A DNA stretch of 64,000 nt from Methanothermobacter sp. (lineage in GTDB: Archaea > Methanobacteriota > Methanobacteria > Methanobacteriales > Methanothermobacteraceae), in contig NZ_JASFYE010000005.1 in NCBI RefSeq assembly GCF_030055425.1, forward strand, positions 37,381 to 101,380, read 5' to 3'. Below the pieces are notes generated by a model. That model was not told the DNA's origin. It made no database searches and was given only the letters and a program-made list of their open reading frames with translations. The translations under genes were made by a program, and so were the position numbers. Each line of letters opens with the position of its first letter. Position 1 is the stretch's first letter. Below are positions 16,660 through 26,074 of the stretch, piece by piece.

Positions 16660-18534
16660 TCAAGAACTGTCCCAAGAATCGATTATCTTTTTCTTAAATT
16701 TTTGAAGTTCATCGTCACTAACTACTTTTCCATTTATAAGTAAGTATCCCTTTAAAGTTCTAAGAATGAAAGACACTATTGCATGCCCTATCATATCCCC
16801 CTTAAGGCCATATGGTGGCTTAGCAAGAAATATTAAATCCTTTTCATTTATTGCGCCCCTTTTGGATACTCTTTCTATAGCCACCTCAATCATAGTTTTT
16901 ACTGGATGGTAGATATTTTCCATGAAGCGAAGATTATCATCGACAATCCAGTTTCCATTGGAATCACGTAATAGATAAGATAAATAAGATATAATACCTT
17001 TTTTAGTCTTTGATTTGAATTCATTGAGATTTTCAGAAAGAAGAAATATTTCCGAGATTTTTGGATAATTTCCATTCTTCCATAAGTTTCTATTCTTACG
17101 TATATTAGTAATATTTTCAGGACCTAAAGGGAAAATTCTTCTTGAGAAATCATTGTTTATCATTTCACTAATATGCAAAAGTTTGTTACAATAGCCTGAT
17201 TCACCATTAATATGCCAAAAAAAGCCAGAATGCAACATATCAATAATCCATAGGGAAACTATTTGATTCGCTTTTTCGTGATATTCTTCATTTAATGTAA
17301 ATCCACGTGTTTTGTTATTGAGAAACAATTCAAATTCTTTAAAATGTTCACAGGGCACTATAGAAACTAGATTTTTATAATTAAATAACTGTTTCGCTTT
17401 ATCATTCAATAATATTACATCTTCCTTATTTATAGATAAAAAGAGGGCTATATTTATGTTCTGGTTGTTGAATTTAAAATTTTGTAGCTGTTTCTCTATC
17501 AAGGCAATATCTTTGAAATCTACAAGAATTAAATTAACATCACGATTTGTTGATTTCTTGAAAAGATTTTTAAATTCTGTTTTATCTCTAAAAATGGCAG
17601 AAGGTCTTTTATACATATTTTTTATTAATTTTTCTCTGATTTCTGTTTCATATTTTCCAAGTCTTATTTTTTCGTGGCTTTTGAGGGACTTCAAGTAACA
17701 TTTAAGTATATTTTTTGATTCTAGATCTCTAAGTTCAACAAAATCTTCATTGAAATTAGAGATAATTTCAAGTTCCTCTAACATCTTTAAGTGATTTATT
17801 AAATTCTTTTTTGATATTCCAAATAACTTATATGGCCCTCCAGGGCAGTTTTTATCATAGATTTCTTCAAAGGAAATTCTAGAGGTTTCAAGATATTCCG
17901 CTAATTTATAAATGCTATATACAACCATATATGGCTCAATATTAACAGTTTTTCTGATTATATGCCGAACAGAATTACCCTTCATTTCAATAGAAACTAG
18001 TTTTCTTAATCTTGAATGTCTAAAAAGGTTAAATAAAGCGCTTACAGCATTCATTGCTGATTTTTTTCCTAAATTTTCATTTTCCAGAATCAGATTTAAA
18101 ACGTCATTTTTTGTTACCTTTACATTAAATTGTATGAAATCACAGAAAAAATTGACAATAGGAGATCCATAATATAGGTTTACCCATAAAACAAAAAAAG
18201 TAAAATCTGGATTCAAGAAATAAATTTCTAATAAATCCTGAGATAAATCTTTTAAGCTTAATAAATTAGCGTCTAGAAGCCAGTTAATTACTGCTTTTAT
18301 TTGAATGGGGCCAAGGTTACTCTCAGATTTTATCCAATCTTCACCATAAATCAGATAATCGATGAGCCATTCTTCCCTTAAGCCAAATGTAGAATACTTG
18401 TCAAATCCTTTTTTAAGCATGATATCACTGATAACTACTTTTTTTGTTGCTTCATTGACCATATAATATGGAACAACGAAAGTATTTAAAAGTAGAAAAT
18501 TTAATTTATCTATATAACATTTTTCTCCCTTCAT
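16660..18534 (-). CDS. DUF4007-like protein of the defence-type island
   Basis: The 624-residue protein is unassigned. Its first 160 residues resemble DUF4007: a GLREEWLIDYL region, then NLGPIQIKAVINWLLDANLL, then an FNVKVTKNDVLNLI stretch and a helix before NLFRHSRL. DUF4007 proteins are known as neighbours of DNA phosphorothioation genes, which fits a modification-linked role. The middle has a winged-helix-like part (about 215-275), and the C-terminal half has no recognised catalytic motif. It is divergent from the LAGLIDADG/RHH gene with only 30 bp between the starts. No Shine-Dalgarno precedes the ATG, so it may be leaderless. Confidence 0.5.
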   Translation of the reverse strand: MKGEKCYIDKLNFLLLNTFVVPYYMVNEATKKVVISDIMLKKGFDKYSTFGLREEWLIDYLIYGEDWIKSESNLGPIQIKAVINWLLDANLLSLKDLSQDLLEIYFLNPDFTFFVLWVNLYYGSPIVNFFCDFIQFNVKVTKNDVLNLILENENLGKKSAMNAVSALFNLFRHSRLRKLVSIEMKGNSVRHIIRKTVNIEPYMVVYSIYKLAEYLETSRISFEEIYDKNCPGGPYKLFGISKKNLINHLKMLEELEIISNFNEDFVELRDLESKNILKCYLKSLKSHEKIRLGKYETEIREKLIKNMYKRPSAIFRDKTEFKNLFKKSTNRDVNLILVDFKDIALIEKQLQNFKFNNQNINIALFLSINKEDVILLNDKAKQLFNYKNLVSIVPCEHFKEFELFLNNKTRGFTLNEEYHEKANQIVSLWIIDMLHSGFFWHINGESGYCNKLLHISEMINNDFSRRIFPLGPENITNIRKNRNLWKNGNYPKISEIFLLSENLNEFKSKTKKGIISYLSYLLRDSNGNWIVDDNLRFMENIYHPVKTMIEVAIERVSKRGAINEKDLIFLAKPPYGLKGDMIGHAIVSFILRTLKGYLLINGKVVSDDELQKFKKKIIDSWDSS

Positions 18535-18564
18535 TTATAACGTTATTACTAATATGGTGATTTC

Positions 18565-19665
18565 ATGCAAAGATTGGAATTCAAAAAAGACGCCATATTT
18601 TTACCTTATCTCGCAGGATACTTTGATGCAAGAGGTTCATTCATTGTTGACAAATATAATAACATTATAATGAATTTTTATGGAGATGAAAAATTCTTAG
18701 AAGAGCTTAATTCTCTTTTTGGCGTTGGTACTGTTACCTTAATGCCAAATGCTACTTGGAAGATTATGAACAACGATATTTCTGTCATTTTAGATCAGCT
18801 GATATCCTATATAATAATAAAAAAGGACCAAGCATTACAAGTAAGTAACACTATAAAAGATAAAGAGTTCTGTTTTGTTATAAAAGAACCTCCTGAGGAA
18901 ATAAATTTTTTTGATTATGTTAAAGAGGAATGGTTTTATCTATACCTTCTAGGCTATTTTGATGGTTCCTCCCGCTGGAATTTAAAGGAATATAAGAAAT
19001 CAAATGAATATTATCTTCAGATTAGCCTTATATCCGAATATGAAGACTTGGTTGTACTTCTATCTGAGGTTTTTAATTTAGGTTATATAATCCCCTACAA
19101 TGATAAGTTTAAATTCATAGCTATGTTCCAAGATTCACTTGAATTAATCGATAAGTTAGAACCTTTCTTGCTAAATAAAAGATCTGAATTAGAAATGGCA
19201 CTAAAATTCAAAAAACTTCTTTATTTAGGCAAATACGAAGAAATAGAGAAGTTTATGGATGAATTTAAGTCAGAAAAACAAAATTTATCGAGTAATACAA
19301 CAAGGATAATTAATGTGTGTGAAAAGTTATTTAGAAAGGTTCAGTCTAAAACTAAATACCTCGAAATAAGTAAATCAAAATTCTGTCAGGAAGCCATCTA
19401 CTATTCCTATGACAACTTAGACTTGTTTAAAAGCACCGGAGATTTGTGTGAGGGTAAAAAAAAGGAATTTCAGATAGCAATCAACATAAACAACCACCTT
19501 GAGGAAAAAATAAATGTTTTATCTAATTTTGATGAGTCTAAAAGTTCTGCAATAAGAAGAGCTATAACGTTCTATTTAAATGATTTAGACTCTGAAAATG
19601 AGGTTAATGAGTTAAATGAAGATATTGATCCATTTGATTTACTTGATCAATTAAAAAAACAATAG
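18565..19665 (+). CDS. Dead double LAGLIDADG protein fused to two ribbon-helix-helix domains
   Basis: The 366-residue protein contains two LAGLIDADG-type motifs: LAGYFDARGS (16-25) and LLGYFDGSS (127-135). In homing endonucleases the acidic residue just before the final glycine is catalytic; here it is arginine in the first motif and serine in the second, so cleavage should be lost. Two segments near the end, about 243-284 and 299-340, each fit a ribbon-helix-helix (CopG-like) DNA-binding fold: a short strand, then two helices (FQIAININ..., SKSSAIRRAITFYL). A DNA-binding regulator made from a former endonuclease is the simplest reading. The ATG follows GGTGAT. Confidence 0.7.
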   Translation: MQRLEFKKDAIFLPYLAGYFDARGSFIVDKYNNIIMNFYGDEKFLEELNSLFGVGTVTLMPNATWKIMNNDISVILDQLISYIIIKKDQALQVSNTIKDKEFCFVIKEPPEEINFFDYVKEEWFYLYLLGYFDGSSRWNLKEYKKSNEYYLQISLISEYEDLVVLLSEVFNLGYIIPYNDKFKFIAMFQDSLELIDKLEPFLLNKRSELEMALKFKKLLYLGKYEEIEKFMDEFKSEKQNLSSNTTRIINVCEKLFRKVQSKTKYLEISKSKFCQEAIYYSYDNLDLFKSTGDLCEGKKKEFQIAININNHLEEKINVLSNFDESKSSAIRRAITFYLNDLDSENEVNELNEDIDPFDLLDQLKKQ

Positions 19666-19675
19666 GAGGACTCTA

Positions 19676-20176
19676 TTGGCTCCCCCCAAACTTCCAGCTT
19701 CAAAAAAATGGAGAGAATCTCTAGAAAGAGATTTTGGATTTACCTACATTTCATCTAGAAAAAAATTACCTGATCCTGATAGTGTCATATGGACTACCTC
19801 CTGCTCAAAAACAAAAAAGACGCAGAGATTAGGGATGCCTAGGGACTTTTACAATGGACGTTATCACAATCGATTTTATGAGTATGTCGAGAATAATAAC
19901 CTCACATACGGCATACTTTCTGATAAATATGGTATTCATATGTTTGATGAAAAATTAGGATACTACGACATACATCCACAGGAATTAACACTAGAAAAAA
20001 AGGAAGAACTTGGAAAATTTATCAATAGAAAAGCAAAAAGATATGGGTTTGACGAAATTATTTTTTATTACCCAAGCCCGCTAATGTCCAAACCTTACTT
20101 TGAAATTTTATGGTTCTCGAATCTAAAGGTGTATTATATGAGTAAATTTAATTTAACTAGGGAAATAGAACCCTAG
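19676..20176 (+). CDS. YaaA/DUF6884-like small protein, possible base-modification partner
   Basis: The 166-residue protein has a TTG start five bases after GGAGGA. The motif TTSCSKTKK, then PRDFYNGRY, YGILSDKYGIH and a YYDI pair resemble the YaaA/DUF6884 fold, where the serine/cysteine/lysine stretch and ARxLYxG-like segment are typical. Related domains occur in the archaeosine-making enzyme ArcS and near 7-deazaguanine DNA genes. Beside a DpdA-like enzyme, a role in finishing a modified base is plausible but inferred. It follows the LAGLIDADG/RHH gene by 10 bp and overlaps the convergent ATPase gene by 24 bp at the 3' ends. Confidence 0.55.
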   Translation: MAPPKLPASKKWRESLERDFGFTYISSRKKLPDPDSVIWTTSCSKTKKTQRLGMPRDFYNGRYHNRFYEYVENNNLTYGILSDKYGIHMFDEKLGYYDIHPQELTLEKKEELGKFINRKAKRYGFDEIIFYYPSPLMSKPYFEILWFSNLKVYYMSKFNLTREIEP

Positions 20177-23100
20177 TTTGATATAACCTTTCTTAATGAG
20201 CCCATCCTGAGCTTTCTTAAAGTCTATATTTTCTTTTAGCGCTCTTTTTTTAAGTTTCTCATAATCAATAATTCCAGCTTCACTCATAGAGTTTATAGCC
20301 TTTAAAAGGCCCAATTCATCAGGACTGAGATATTCTTTCATTTGATATTCAAATTCTTTCTTAATTTTTAATTTTAAAACATCTATTTGTGAAGCTGAAA
20401 CTTCTTGCTCAGTTATATCATTTTTTAGTTTTGACCCGAACTCTTTTATTAAATCCTCAAGAGCCGCTCTCGAATCATCACTAATTCTAACCCGGTAAAG
20501 AACATTTTCATATTCCTTAATAAATTCTAACTGTTGTTTCCTGTAATTCCTCCAAATTTCTTTTATGGGCTTGTTAACATCATAGTTCAAGTCCTGATTC
20601 AAATTATCCACTAGTTCAAGCCAATTTCCATGTTCCTTTTGATAATCTCTTAAGTCTTGCAAATTTAGATCCTTGTAATTCTCTTTAACAGAATTAAATT
20701 TCTCTTTATATTTATTTAATTCGTTTTTTTCTAATTTACCATCGTCGAATATTTTATCAGAGATATCTAATATTTCCTGAGTATGGCTAATTGTATCCAA
20801 TAGCATCTTTTCCTTATTCATCAAGTCATTTAGGTAGTTTAATAACCTGTCGACCTTTTCTAACTTATCTCTTAGTTCTTTAATCCTTTCTTTTATTCGA
20901 TCCCTTAGTTTTCTCAAAGAAATGGGAGATATTTTCTTTTCAGACACATTTATGCTAATCGACTTTATCTCTTCAAAAAATTCTGTTGTTAATTTTAATT
21001 TTGGGTCAATCTGAATACTTTTTAGTTTACTATCGACTTTATTTCTTCTTTTTTTAAGTTCATCAATATCCAAATCTTTTAAAAGTGAGTATGGCCTTCT
21101 AGAATCGAATTCTAATTCCTTTTGTTTAATTTTATAGAACTTTAGGTTATAATAATATGCTGTTGATGGAGATTTATCAAATTTAAAGTGATCAAAATCG
21201 TCAAGATTTGAAATTGCATTTTCTAATTCTTCCTTTGTGCAGGAACTTTCGTATAGTTTTTTTATTCCTTCAAAATCATTTAACATGTTGGTATATTCCT
21301 TAATACTTTTAACTCCACCATCAATTTTTAATTTCAGTATATTTTCACAATCCTTAGAGATTGTCTCAAGGGATCTTTCAAACTCATTTTTTATCTTTTT
21401 AATTTCATTAAAAGATTCTTTACTTTTTCTGGCTGCGCCTTCAAAAAAGGTTTTTAAACACCGTTGGTTTTTACCGCAAGAAAATATTTCCGTTAAAAGT
21501 TTTTTACATATGAAAATTTTTGTTGAAACTGCTTCTTTATAATCTGGGTGTCCATAATATTCTTTTATAAAATCAGAATTTTCATTAACGAAACTCGTAA
21601 ACTCATCTAACATGATAAGTTTATGACCCTTCTTTTTGGTCATGAAAATATGTCCAAAGAGTTTGTATAACTCTTTTCTTTCAAGCTCTTTATTAAATTT
21701 ATCTAAATATTTCAAAATCTCTTTGTATTCCTCTTCTATGTTTGTAATTTCTATTTCATCTCTATTTCTCTTTATTTTATTTTTATATTCTAAAATATTC
21801 AGAAATAGATCAGAAAAAATGTTTTTACTTTTTGATTTGAGTATAAAATAAAGATTGAGGTCGTTCTCTTTAATTTTGCCTTCCTTCTTGATTATTTCAT
21901 ATATTCTCCTTTCAACAGGATGTTCAATGACTTTATATTTACCATCTAATTCTTCTAAAAAGCCATGTTCACGTAACTCAATGGATATTTTCTTGACATC
22001 CTCTGGGGAATCTTCAAGGTCGCTTCTAATAAAACCTTTCTTAGTTCCATAAAGTTTAAATTTTAATATGCCATTCAAATTTTTCTCTAAAACTTCATTT
22101 GCAGATAGTGGTTCATTAATATAATTTAAATATAATTTAAGCGTATCAGCAAATTTACTTAAGTTTTCGGTTGCTACTTGATCTACAACTAATCCCTTTT
22201 TCTTCTGGATTTTAAGCCATTCTCTAATATTTTCTTGAAGCTTAAGATCATCAAAAATATTTTTAAATTCTATATTAAGTAATGACTTGTCAACAGATTT
22301 ATTGCGTGACTCGTATGCACAAAGAAGCCGTTTAGTTAATGTTTGATGAAGATGGATATCTATAAGTTGAGATGTCCCTTTTTTACCTAATCCCTCCAAT
22401 TCAAGGCGTTCGCGAGCTCTTTGTGTAAACTCTCCATTATATACTAAGAGACAGCCATGAATACTAAAATCATTTTTTAGAGTTTCTGAAATTTCTTTAA
22501 TATGAGTTTCTTTAATGTCTCCTTGCACAAATTTAGTTAATAATCTAATATCAACTTCTAGATCAGGATCATGTAACTTTAAAATCACTTCGTTTTCTCT
22601 CAATTCCGAACCTGTAACATCAACTTTCTTGTAGGTAACCTTAAGTTTTTTATAAGTTTCAAGTCCTTCAATAAATGCACTTTCGATATTGTTTTTATAT
22701 TCCTCTGCAAGGTTTAATGAGATTCTCCTCCAAATTGATAATCTTTCTTCTTTCTTGAGAATATATCCTAAGAACCTTGGAATAGGCGTAGGATACAAGA
22801 TTTCTACAAAGGTATTTGAAATTATGTAATATCGCTCACTTTCATCCACCATGTCCCTGAAAAGTGCCTCTATCTCATTTAAATAATCTTCACTTACCTC
22901 ATTCTTGAATAGTTCTTTAAGACTTTCTGACGTAGTTGGAATAAATATTCTCGTATTTAAAGCATCTGAATTGCCCTCAAAAAATGTTATAGAATCTTCG
23001 AATTGATCCAGTGGTTCTGAGTAATCACCTATCTGAAGAACCTCTTTTTGCAGAATGTCATCGGTTTTTATATAATCACTCAACTTTTCTTTTATATCTT

Positions 23101-24376
23101 CAAAACTTAGATGTTCTTTGAGCGGAAATACAGGTATAATAGCGTTATCGATACCATGTTCATTTTCTACCTTCTCATTGATGATACGAATAAATTTATA
23201 TACGCTGGCTTCTTCGGTATCGATGAATTTAGATAAATCTCCTATGGAGATAGGCCTCATATAAGCTATTAAAATGTTAAATAGATTTATTAAAGATTTT
23301 ATTTTATCTTTGGACACTTCTGATGTATCTTTAAGATATCTTAAGATATTTTTATAATTTTCCACATCAACACAAAGTGTTTGGGCTCCAAAAACGTATA
23401 TTCTAGTCTCTTGTAAAAAATCAATAAAGTGGTCATATTCAACTACTTCGAAAAAGTCTTCATCATAGTTCGCAAATTTAGTAAAAAGTTCAATAAACAA
23501 CTTCTTCAAGTTACCCAAATTTCCCAGGCTTAGTCTATGAAGAGTATCAAATATTCCACTATCTCCCAGCGGATAAGGAGTTGGTTCTGATCTATCGTAC
23601 AATCTTTTAATAAGATTTCTCAAAAATTCTATGGATTCCTGCTTTCTTATAGTGCTTAATTCTACCTCATCAACTCTCCTTTCATACCCGCCCGCAATTA
23701 AACTTAGTTCTTCATCTGTTTCGAGCCTATATTTAGCATCAGGTGTTAATGAGATAAATAAATGTACAGAACCTGAAAAATCACCATTAACATCTATTTT
23801 TTTATAACTGCCATTAATAAGCTCTTTAATACCTGAAATCATGCTTTTAAGAGTCTCAGGAGTATTTAAAAGCTCTTCAAATTCGTCTATGAATATAAAT
23901 ATCCTTTGAGATCCATTGTAATCTCCCAAGATGAAGTCAAGTGCATCCTCAAGATAGTCCTCTGGAAATTCGTAACTTTTAATTGATGGTAAACCAATTT
24001 CATTTTCAGCGTTTACGCCCTCAAATATTGTGGAAAGTATTCTTACAGATGAAAGAGAGCTTCTTTCAATAACATCGATCATTTCTTTGGTCTTTAAAAT
24101 ATTAGAAAGAGTTGATGCAGACACAAAGAAGGCCATATGACCTTTTTCTTCTAGTTCTTTTCTAATAAAGCCATTATAAAGCTCAGTTTTTCCCTGACCC
24201 CATTCTCCTATAATATTACAAGCGTTAAGACCTTTTGAAACTTCACACCTTTTTATATAATCTCTTAGCTTGTTTATAACATGTTTTCTACTTTCTATTT
24301 CCTCAAAACTTGTTCCATTTTCCTCTTTTGAAACCCAAGAAGTTAAATTTTCTTTTTTGTATATCTGAGTTTTCAT
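20153..24376 (-). CDS. 1407-residue P-loop ATPase with long helical C-terminal region
   Basis: The N-terminus is an AAA+/STAND-like ATPase: Walker A GEWGQGKTE at about 57-65 and Walker B FIFIDEFEELL at about 160-170. Winged-helix-like segments and a long, charged, mostly helical region (about 850-1250) with coiled-coil character follow, ending in a helical domain. Size and layout recall ATPases of BREX (BrxC/PglY) and the ATPase of Dpd clusters, but I cannot assign a family. The ATG at 24376 follows GGGTGAT by three bases; a start at 24406 would overlap herA. It is the fourth gene of the dpdA-nurA-herA run and probably powers or senses for the system. Confidence 0.7.
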   Translation of the reverse strand: MKTQIYKKENLTSWVSKEENGTSFEEIESRKHVINKLRDYIKRCEVSKGLNACNIIGEWGQGKTELYNGFIRKELEEKGHMAFFVSASTLSNILKTKEMIDVIERSSLSSVRILSTIFEGVNAENEIGLPSIKSYEFPEDYLEDALDFILGDYNGSQRIFIFIDEFEELLNTPETLKSMISGIKELINGSYKKIDVNGDFSGSVHLFISLTPDAKYRLETDEELSLIAGGYERRVDEVELSTIRKQESIEFLRNLIKRLYDRSEPTPYPLGDSGIFDTLHRLSLGNLGNLKKLFIELFTKFANYDEDFFEVVEYDHFIDFLQETRIYVFGAQTLCVDVENYKNILRYLKDTSEVSKDKIKSLINLFNILIAYMRPISIGDLSKFIDTEEASVYKFIRIINEKVENEHGIDNAIIPVFPLKEHLSFEDIKEKLSDYIKTDDILQKEVLQIGDYSEPLDQFEDSITFFEGNSDALNTRIFIPTTSESLKELFKNEVSEDYLNEIEALFRDMVDESERYYIISNTFVEILYPTPIPRFLGYILKKEERLSIWRRISLNLAEEYKNNIESAFIEGLETYKKLKVTYKKVDVTGSELRENEVILKLHDPDLEVDIRLLTKFVQGDIKETHIKEISETLKNDFSIHGCLLVYNGEFTQRARERLELEGLGKKGTSQLIDIHLHQTLTKRLLCAYESRNKSVDKSLLNIEFKNIFDDLKLQENIREWLKIQKKKGLVVDQVATENLSKFADTLKLYLNYINEPLSANEVLEKNLNGILKFKLYGTKKGFIRSDLEDSPEDVKKISIELREHGFLEELDGKYKVIEHPVERRIYEIIKKEGKIKENDLNLYFILKSKSKNIFSDLFLNILEYKNKIKRNRDEIEITNIEEEYKEILKYLDKFNKELERKELYKLFGHIFMTKKKGHKLIMLDEFTSFVNENSDFIKEYYGHPDYKEAVSTKIFICKKLLTEIFSCGKNQRCLKTFFEGAARKSKESFNEIKKIKNEFERSLETISKDCENILKLKIDGGVKSIKEYTNMLNDFEGIKKLYESSCTKEELENAISNLDDFDHFKFDKSPSTAYYYNLKFYKIKQKELEFDSRRPYSLLKDLDIDELKKRRNKVDSKLKSIQIDPKLKLTTEFFEEIKSISINVSEKKISPISLRKLRDRIKERIKELRDKLEKVDRLLNYLNDLMNKEKMLLDTISHTQEILDISDKIFDDGKLEKNELNKYKEKFNSVKENYKDLNLQDLRDYQKEHGNWLELVDNLNQDLNYDVNKPIKEIWRNYRKQQLEFIKEYENVLYRVRISDDSRAALEDLIKEFGSKLKNDITEQEVSASQIDVLKLKIKKEFEYQMKEYLSPDELGLLKAINSMSEAGIIDYEKLKKRALKENIDFKKAQDGLIKKGYIKLGFYFPS

Positions 24377-24389
24377 AAGATCACCCATA

Positions 24390-26069
24390 TTACTCAAATC
24401 CTTCACGTAGTCTTTTTAGAGTTGAAACAACATCAGTTGTACCCATAGGATGTGGAACTATTCTATCACTCTTAGGAATTTTGATCATCATTGGAAATGG
24501 TAATTTGTTCATCTGACCTGTTACTATCATATGGCCCTGAGTTAGACGTGTTAAGCGATTTTCAAGTGAAGAAGGGAGACCTCCAGTGGCTGTTCTAACA
24601 TAAGAAACATCATCAGGAGAAATTCTATGTATAAAAAATGTGTTGCACATAGACAAAACTATTTTATCAATAAATGAAGGTCTTTGAGTTACAATGCATA
24701 GTGACAATCCAAATTTTCTACCCTGAGTTGCAATTAAAGATAACTTATTCTTAGCTAAGCTAGAGCTTATAGGATAACTCCTATCTGGAATAAAGTTTTG
24801 AGCTTCCTCTATTAAGAAAATTAAATATCTTGTCCTGTTTTCAATTTTGTATTTTGAGAATTTGTTAAAAAGCAAATTAGCCAGATATGTCATTACAAGC
24901 TGTTTTACTCGAATATCAACACCAGTAGCCCCCTCCTCAGAAAAATCAATTATTGCAATCCCGCCGTTTTCTGTAATGTCATCAATAAAATCATCTCTGG
25001 TTAATTCTGATTCAGATTTCGCTGATAATATCCCATAATTATATTCTATTTCCCTGAATTTTTCGAATGCTCTTTCAATAGCAGGTTTAGTAGCAGAGGC
25101 TATTCTTTTGTTATCAAAGTTTCTTAATTGTCTTATTAATTCTTCATAGCTATCATCATCAACAAAGAAATCATGTAGTGACTCATAACCTAAGTTTTCT
25201 TTTATATACTCGAATAGAGTTACTATTCCATTTACTTGAAGTTCTGCACCATCTAAACTTCCTTTATAATACATTACAATTGTTTCAGCCATTTCTTTAA
25301 CTGAAAGACGGTCTAAATCAATACCAATGACAGGTTCTCCAACTAATTCCTGGTTTTCGTTTGCTATGTGAGGAAATACAAATCTTTTAACCCATCCCAC
25401 AGGACTTATTCCGGGATCTACATCCCCATAATCATATTTTTTAAAATATTTATCATACTCCAGGTAATCTCCATTTGCATCTATGATCATCATAGGAAAT
25501 GAAACAGCACGACTTTCACTTGCTTTAATACCCATAAACTTCTCAATCAATACCCCCGTACTAAAAGATTTTCCACTACCTGTTGTACCGAATACTGCCA
25601 TGTGCATTGGGACTTTCTCAATATCTAAAGGTATTGGTGCCTTTTTGTAACCAAATAGTGTTCCAAACCATATATAACCAGGTTCATCCCTTGAAATGCC
25701 AAATATATCTTCATAGTGCTCTTCAAGATCTATCTTTAAAACTTCATCCCCTGGTTTTGGAGGATAATTGACTTCAGTGTTAGGAAGTTGAATTAAAAGA
25801 TCCAATTCACATATCTCATACTTGCGGGCGATGTTATCTGGAATAGGCAGACCTTTACGACGTGCCTCAGACCAAGGATCATCTTCAGTATAATAAGCGT
25901 TAAATGGAACTATTTTAGCTACTCGTGCAAGGATCTTACTGCCCATTTTTGTAGCAACTAAAACCAGCATCCCCTCATAAATATTTCCTGACTCAGAACT
26001 CTCCAATAGTTGAAATTTAGCAGTCTTTGTTGTTGCACCGCTTAAAACAATACCAATTTTGTCTTTAAT
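24390..26069 (-). CDS. herA: HerA-type hexameric ATPase/translocase
   Basis: HerA proteins form hexamers that pump DNA and stimulate the NurA nuclease at DNA ends. The 559-residue protein starts with the HAS-barrel (IGIVLSGATT) and has Walker A FGTTGSGKS at about 160-168 and Walker B LIFLIEEAQNF at about 415-425. A late VTQRPS motif completes the family signature. Archaeal herA usually sits next to nurA, as here. The reading frame needs a start upstream of the TTG at 26006, because the barrel strand is coded there. An ATT at 26067-26069, four bases after GGGGTGAT, is the only candidate with a good ribosome site. GC content is low, so this is an island copy, probably not the housekeeping herA. 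Confidence 0.85.
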   Translation of the reverse strand: MKDKIGIVLSGATTKTAKFQLLESSESGNIYEGMLVLVATKMGSKILARVAKIVPFNAYYTEDDPWSEARRKGLPIPDNIARKYEICELDLLIQLPNTEVNYPPKPGDEVLKIDLEEHYEDIFGISRDEPGYIWFGTLFGYKKAPIPLDIEKVPMHMAVFGTTGSGKSFSTGVLIEKFMGIKASESRAVSFPMMIIDANGDYLEYDKYFKKYDYGDVDPGISPVGWVKRFVFPHIANENQELVGEPVIGIDLDRLSVKEMAETIVMYYKGSLDGAELQVNGIVTLFEYIKENLGYESLHDFFVDDDSYEELIRQLRNFDNKRIASATKPAIERAFEKFREIEYNYGILSAKSESELTRDDFIDDITENGGIAIIDFSEEGATGVDIRVKQLVMTYLANLLFNKFSKYKIENRTRYLIFLIEEAQNFIPDRSYPISSSLAKNKLSLIATQGRKFGLSLCIVTQRPSFIDKIVLSMCNTFFIHRISPDDVSYVRTATGGLPSSLENRLTRLTQGHMIVTGQMNKLPFPMMIKIPKSDRIVPHPMGTTDVVSTLKRLREGFE

Positions 26070-26074
26070 TTAAA

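Noticed and set aside
18565-19665. Active homing endonuclease or mobile intron gene
   Set aside because: Both catalytic acidic positions are replaced, no intron or intein host is near, and RHH domains follow.
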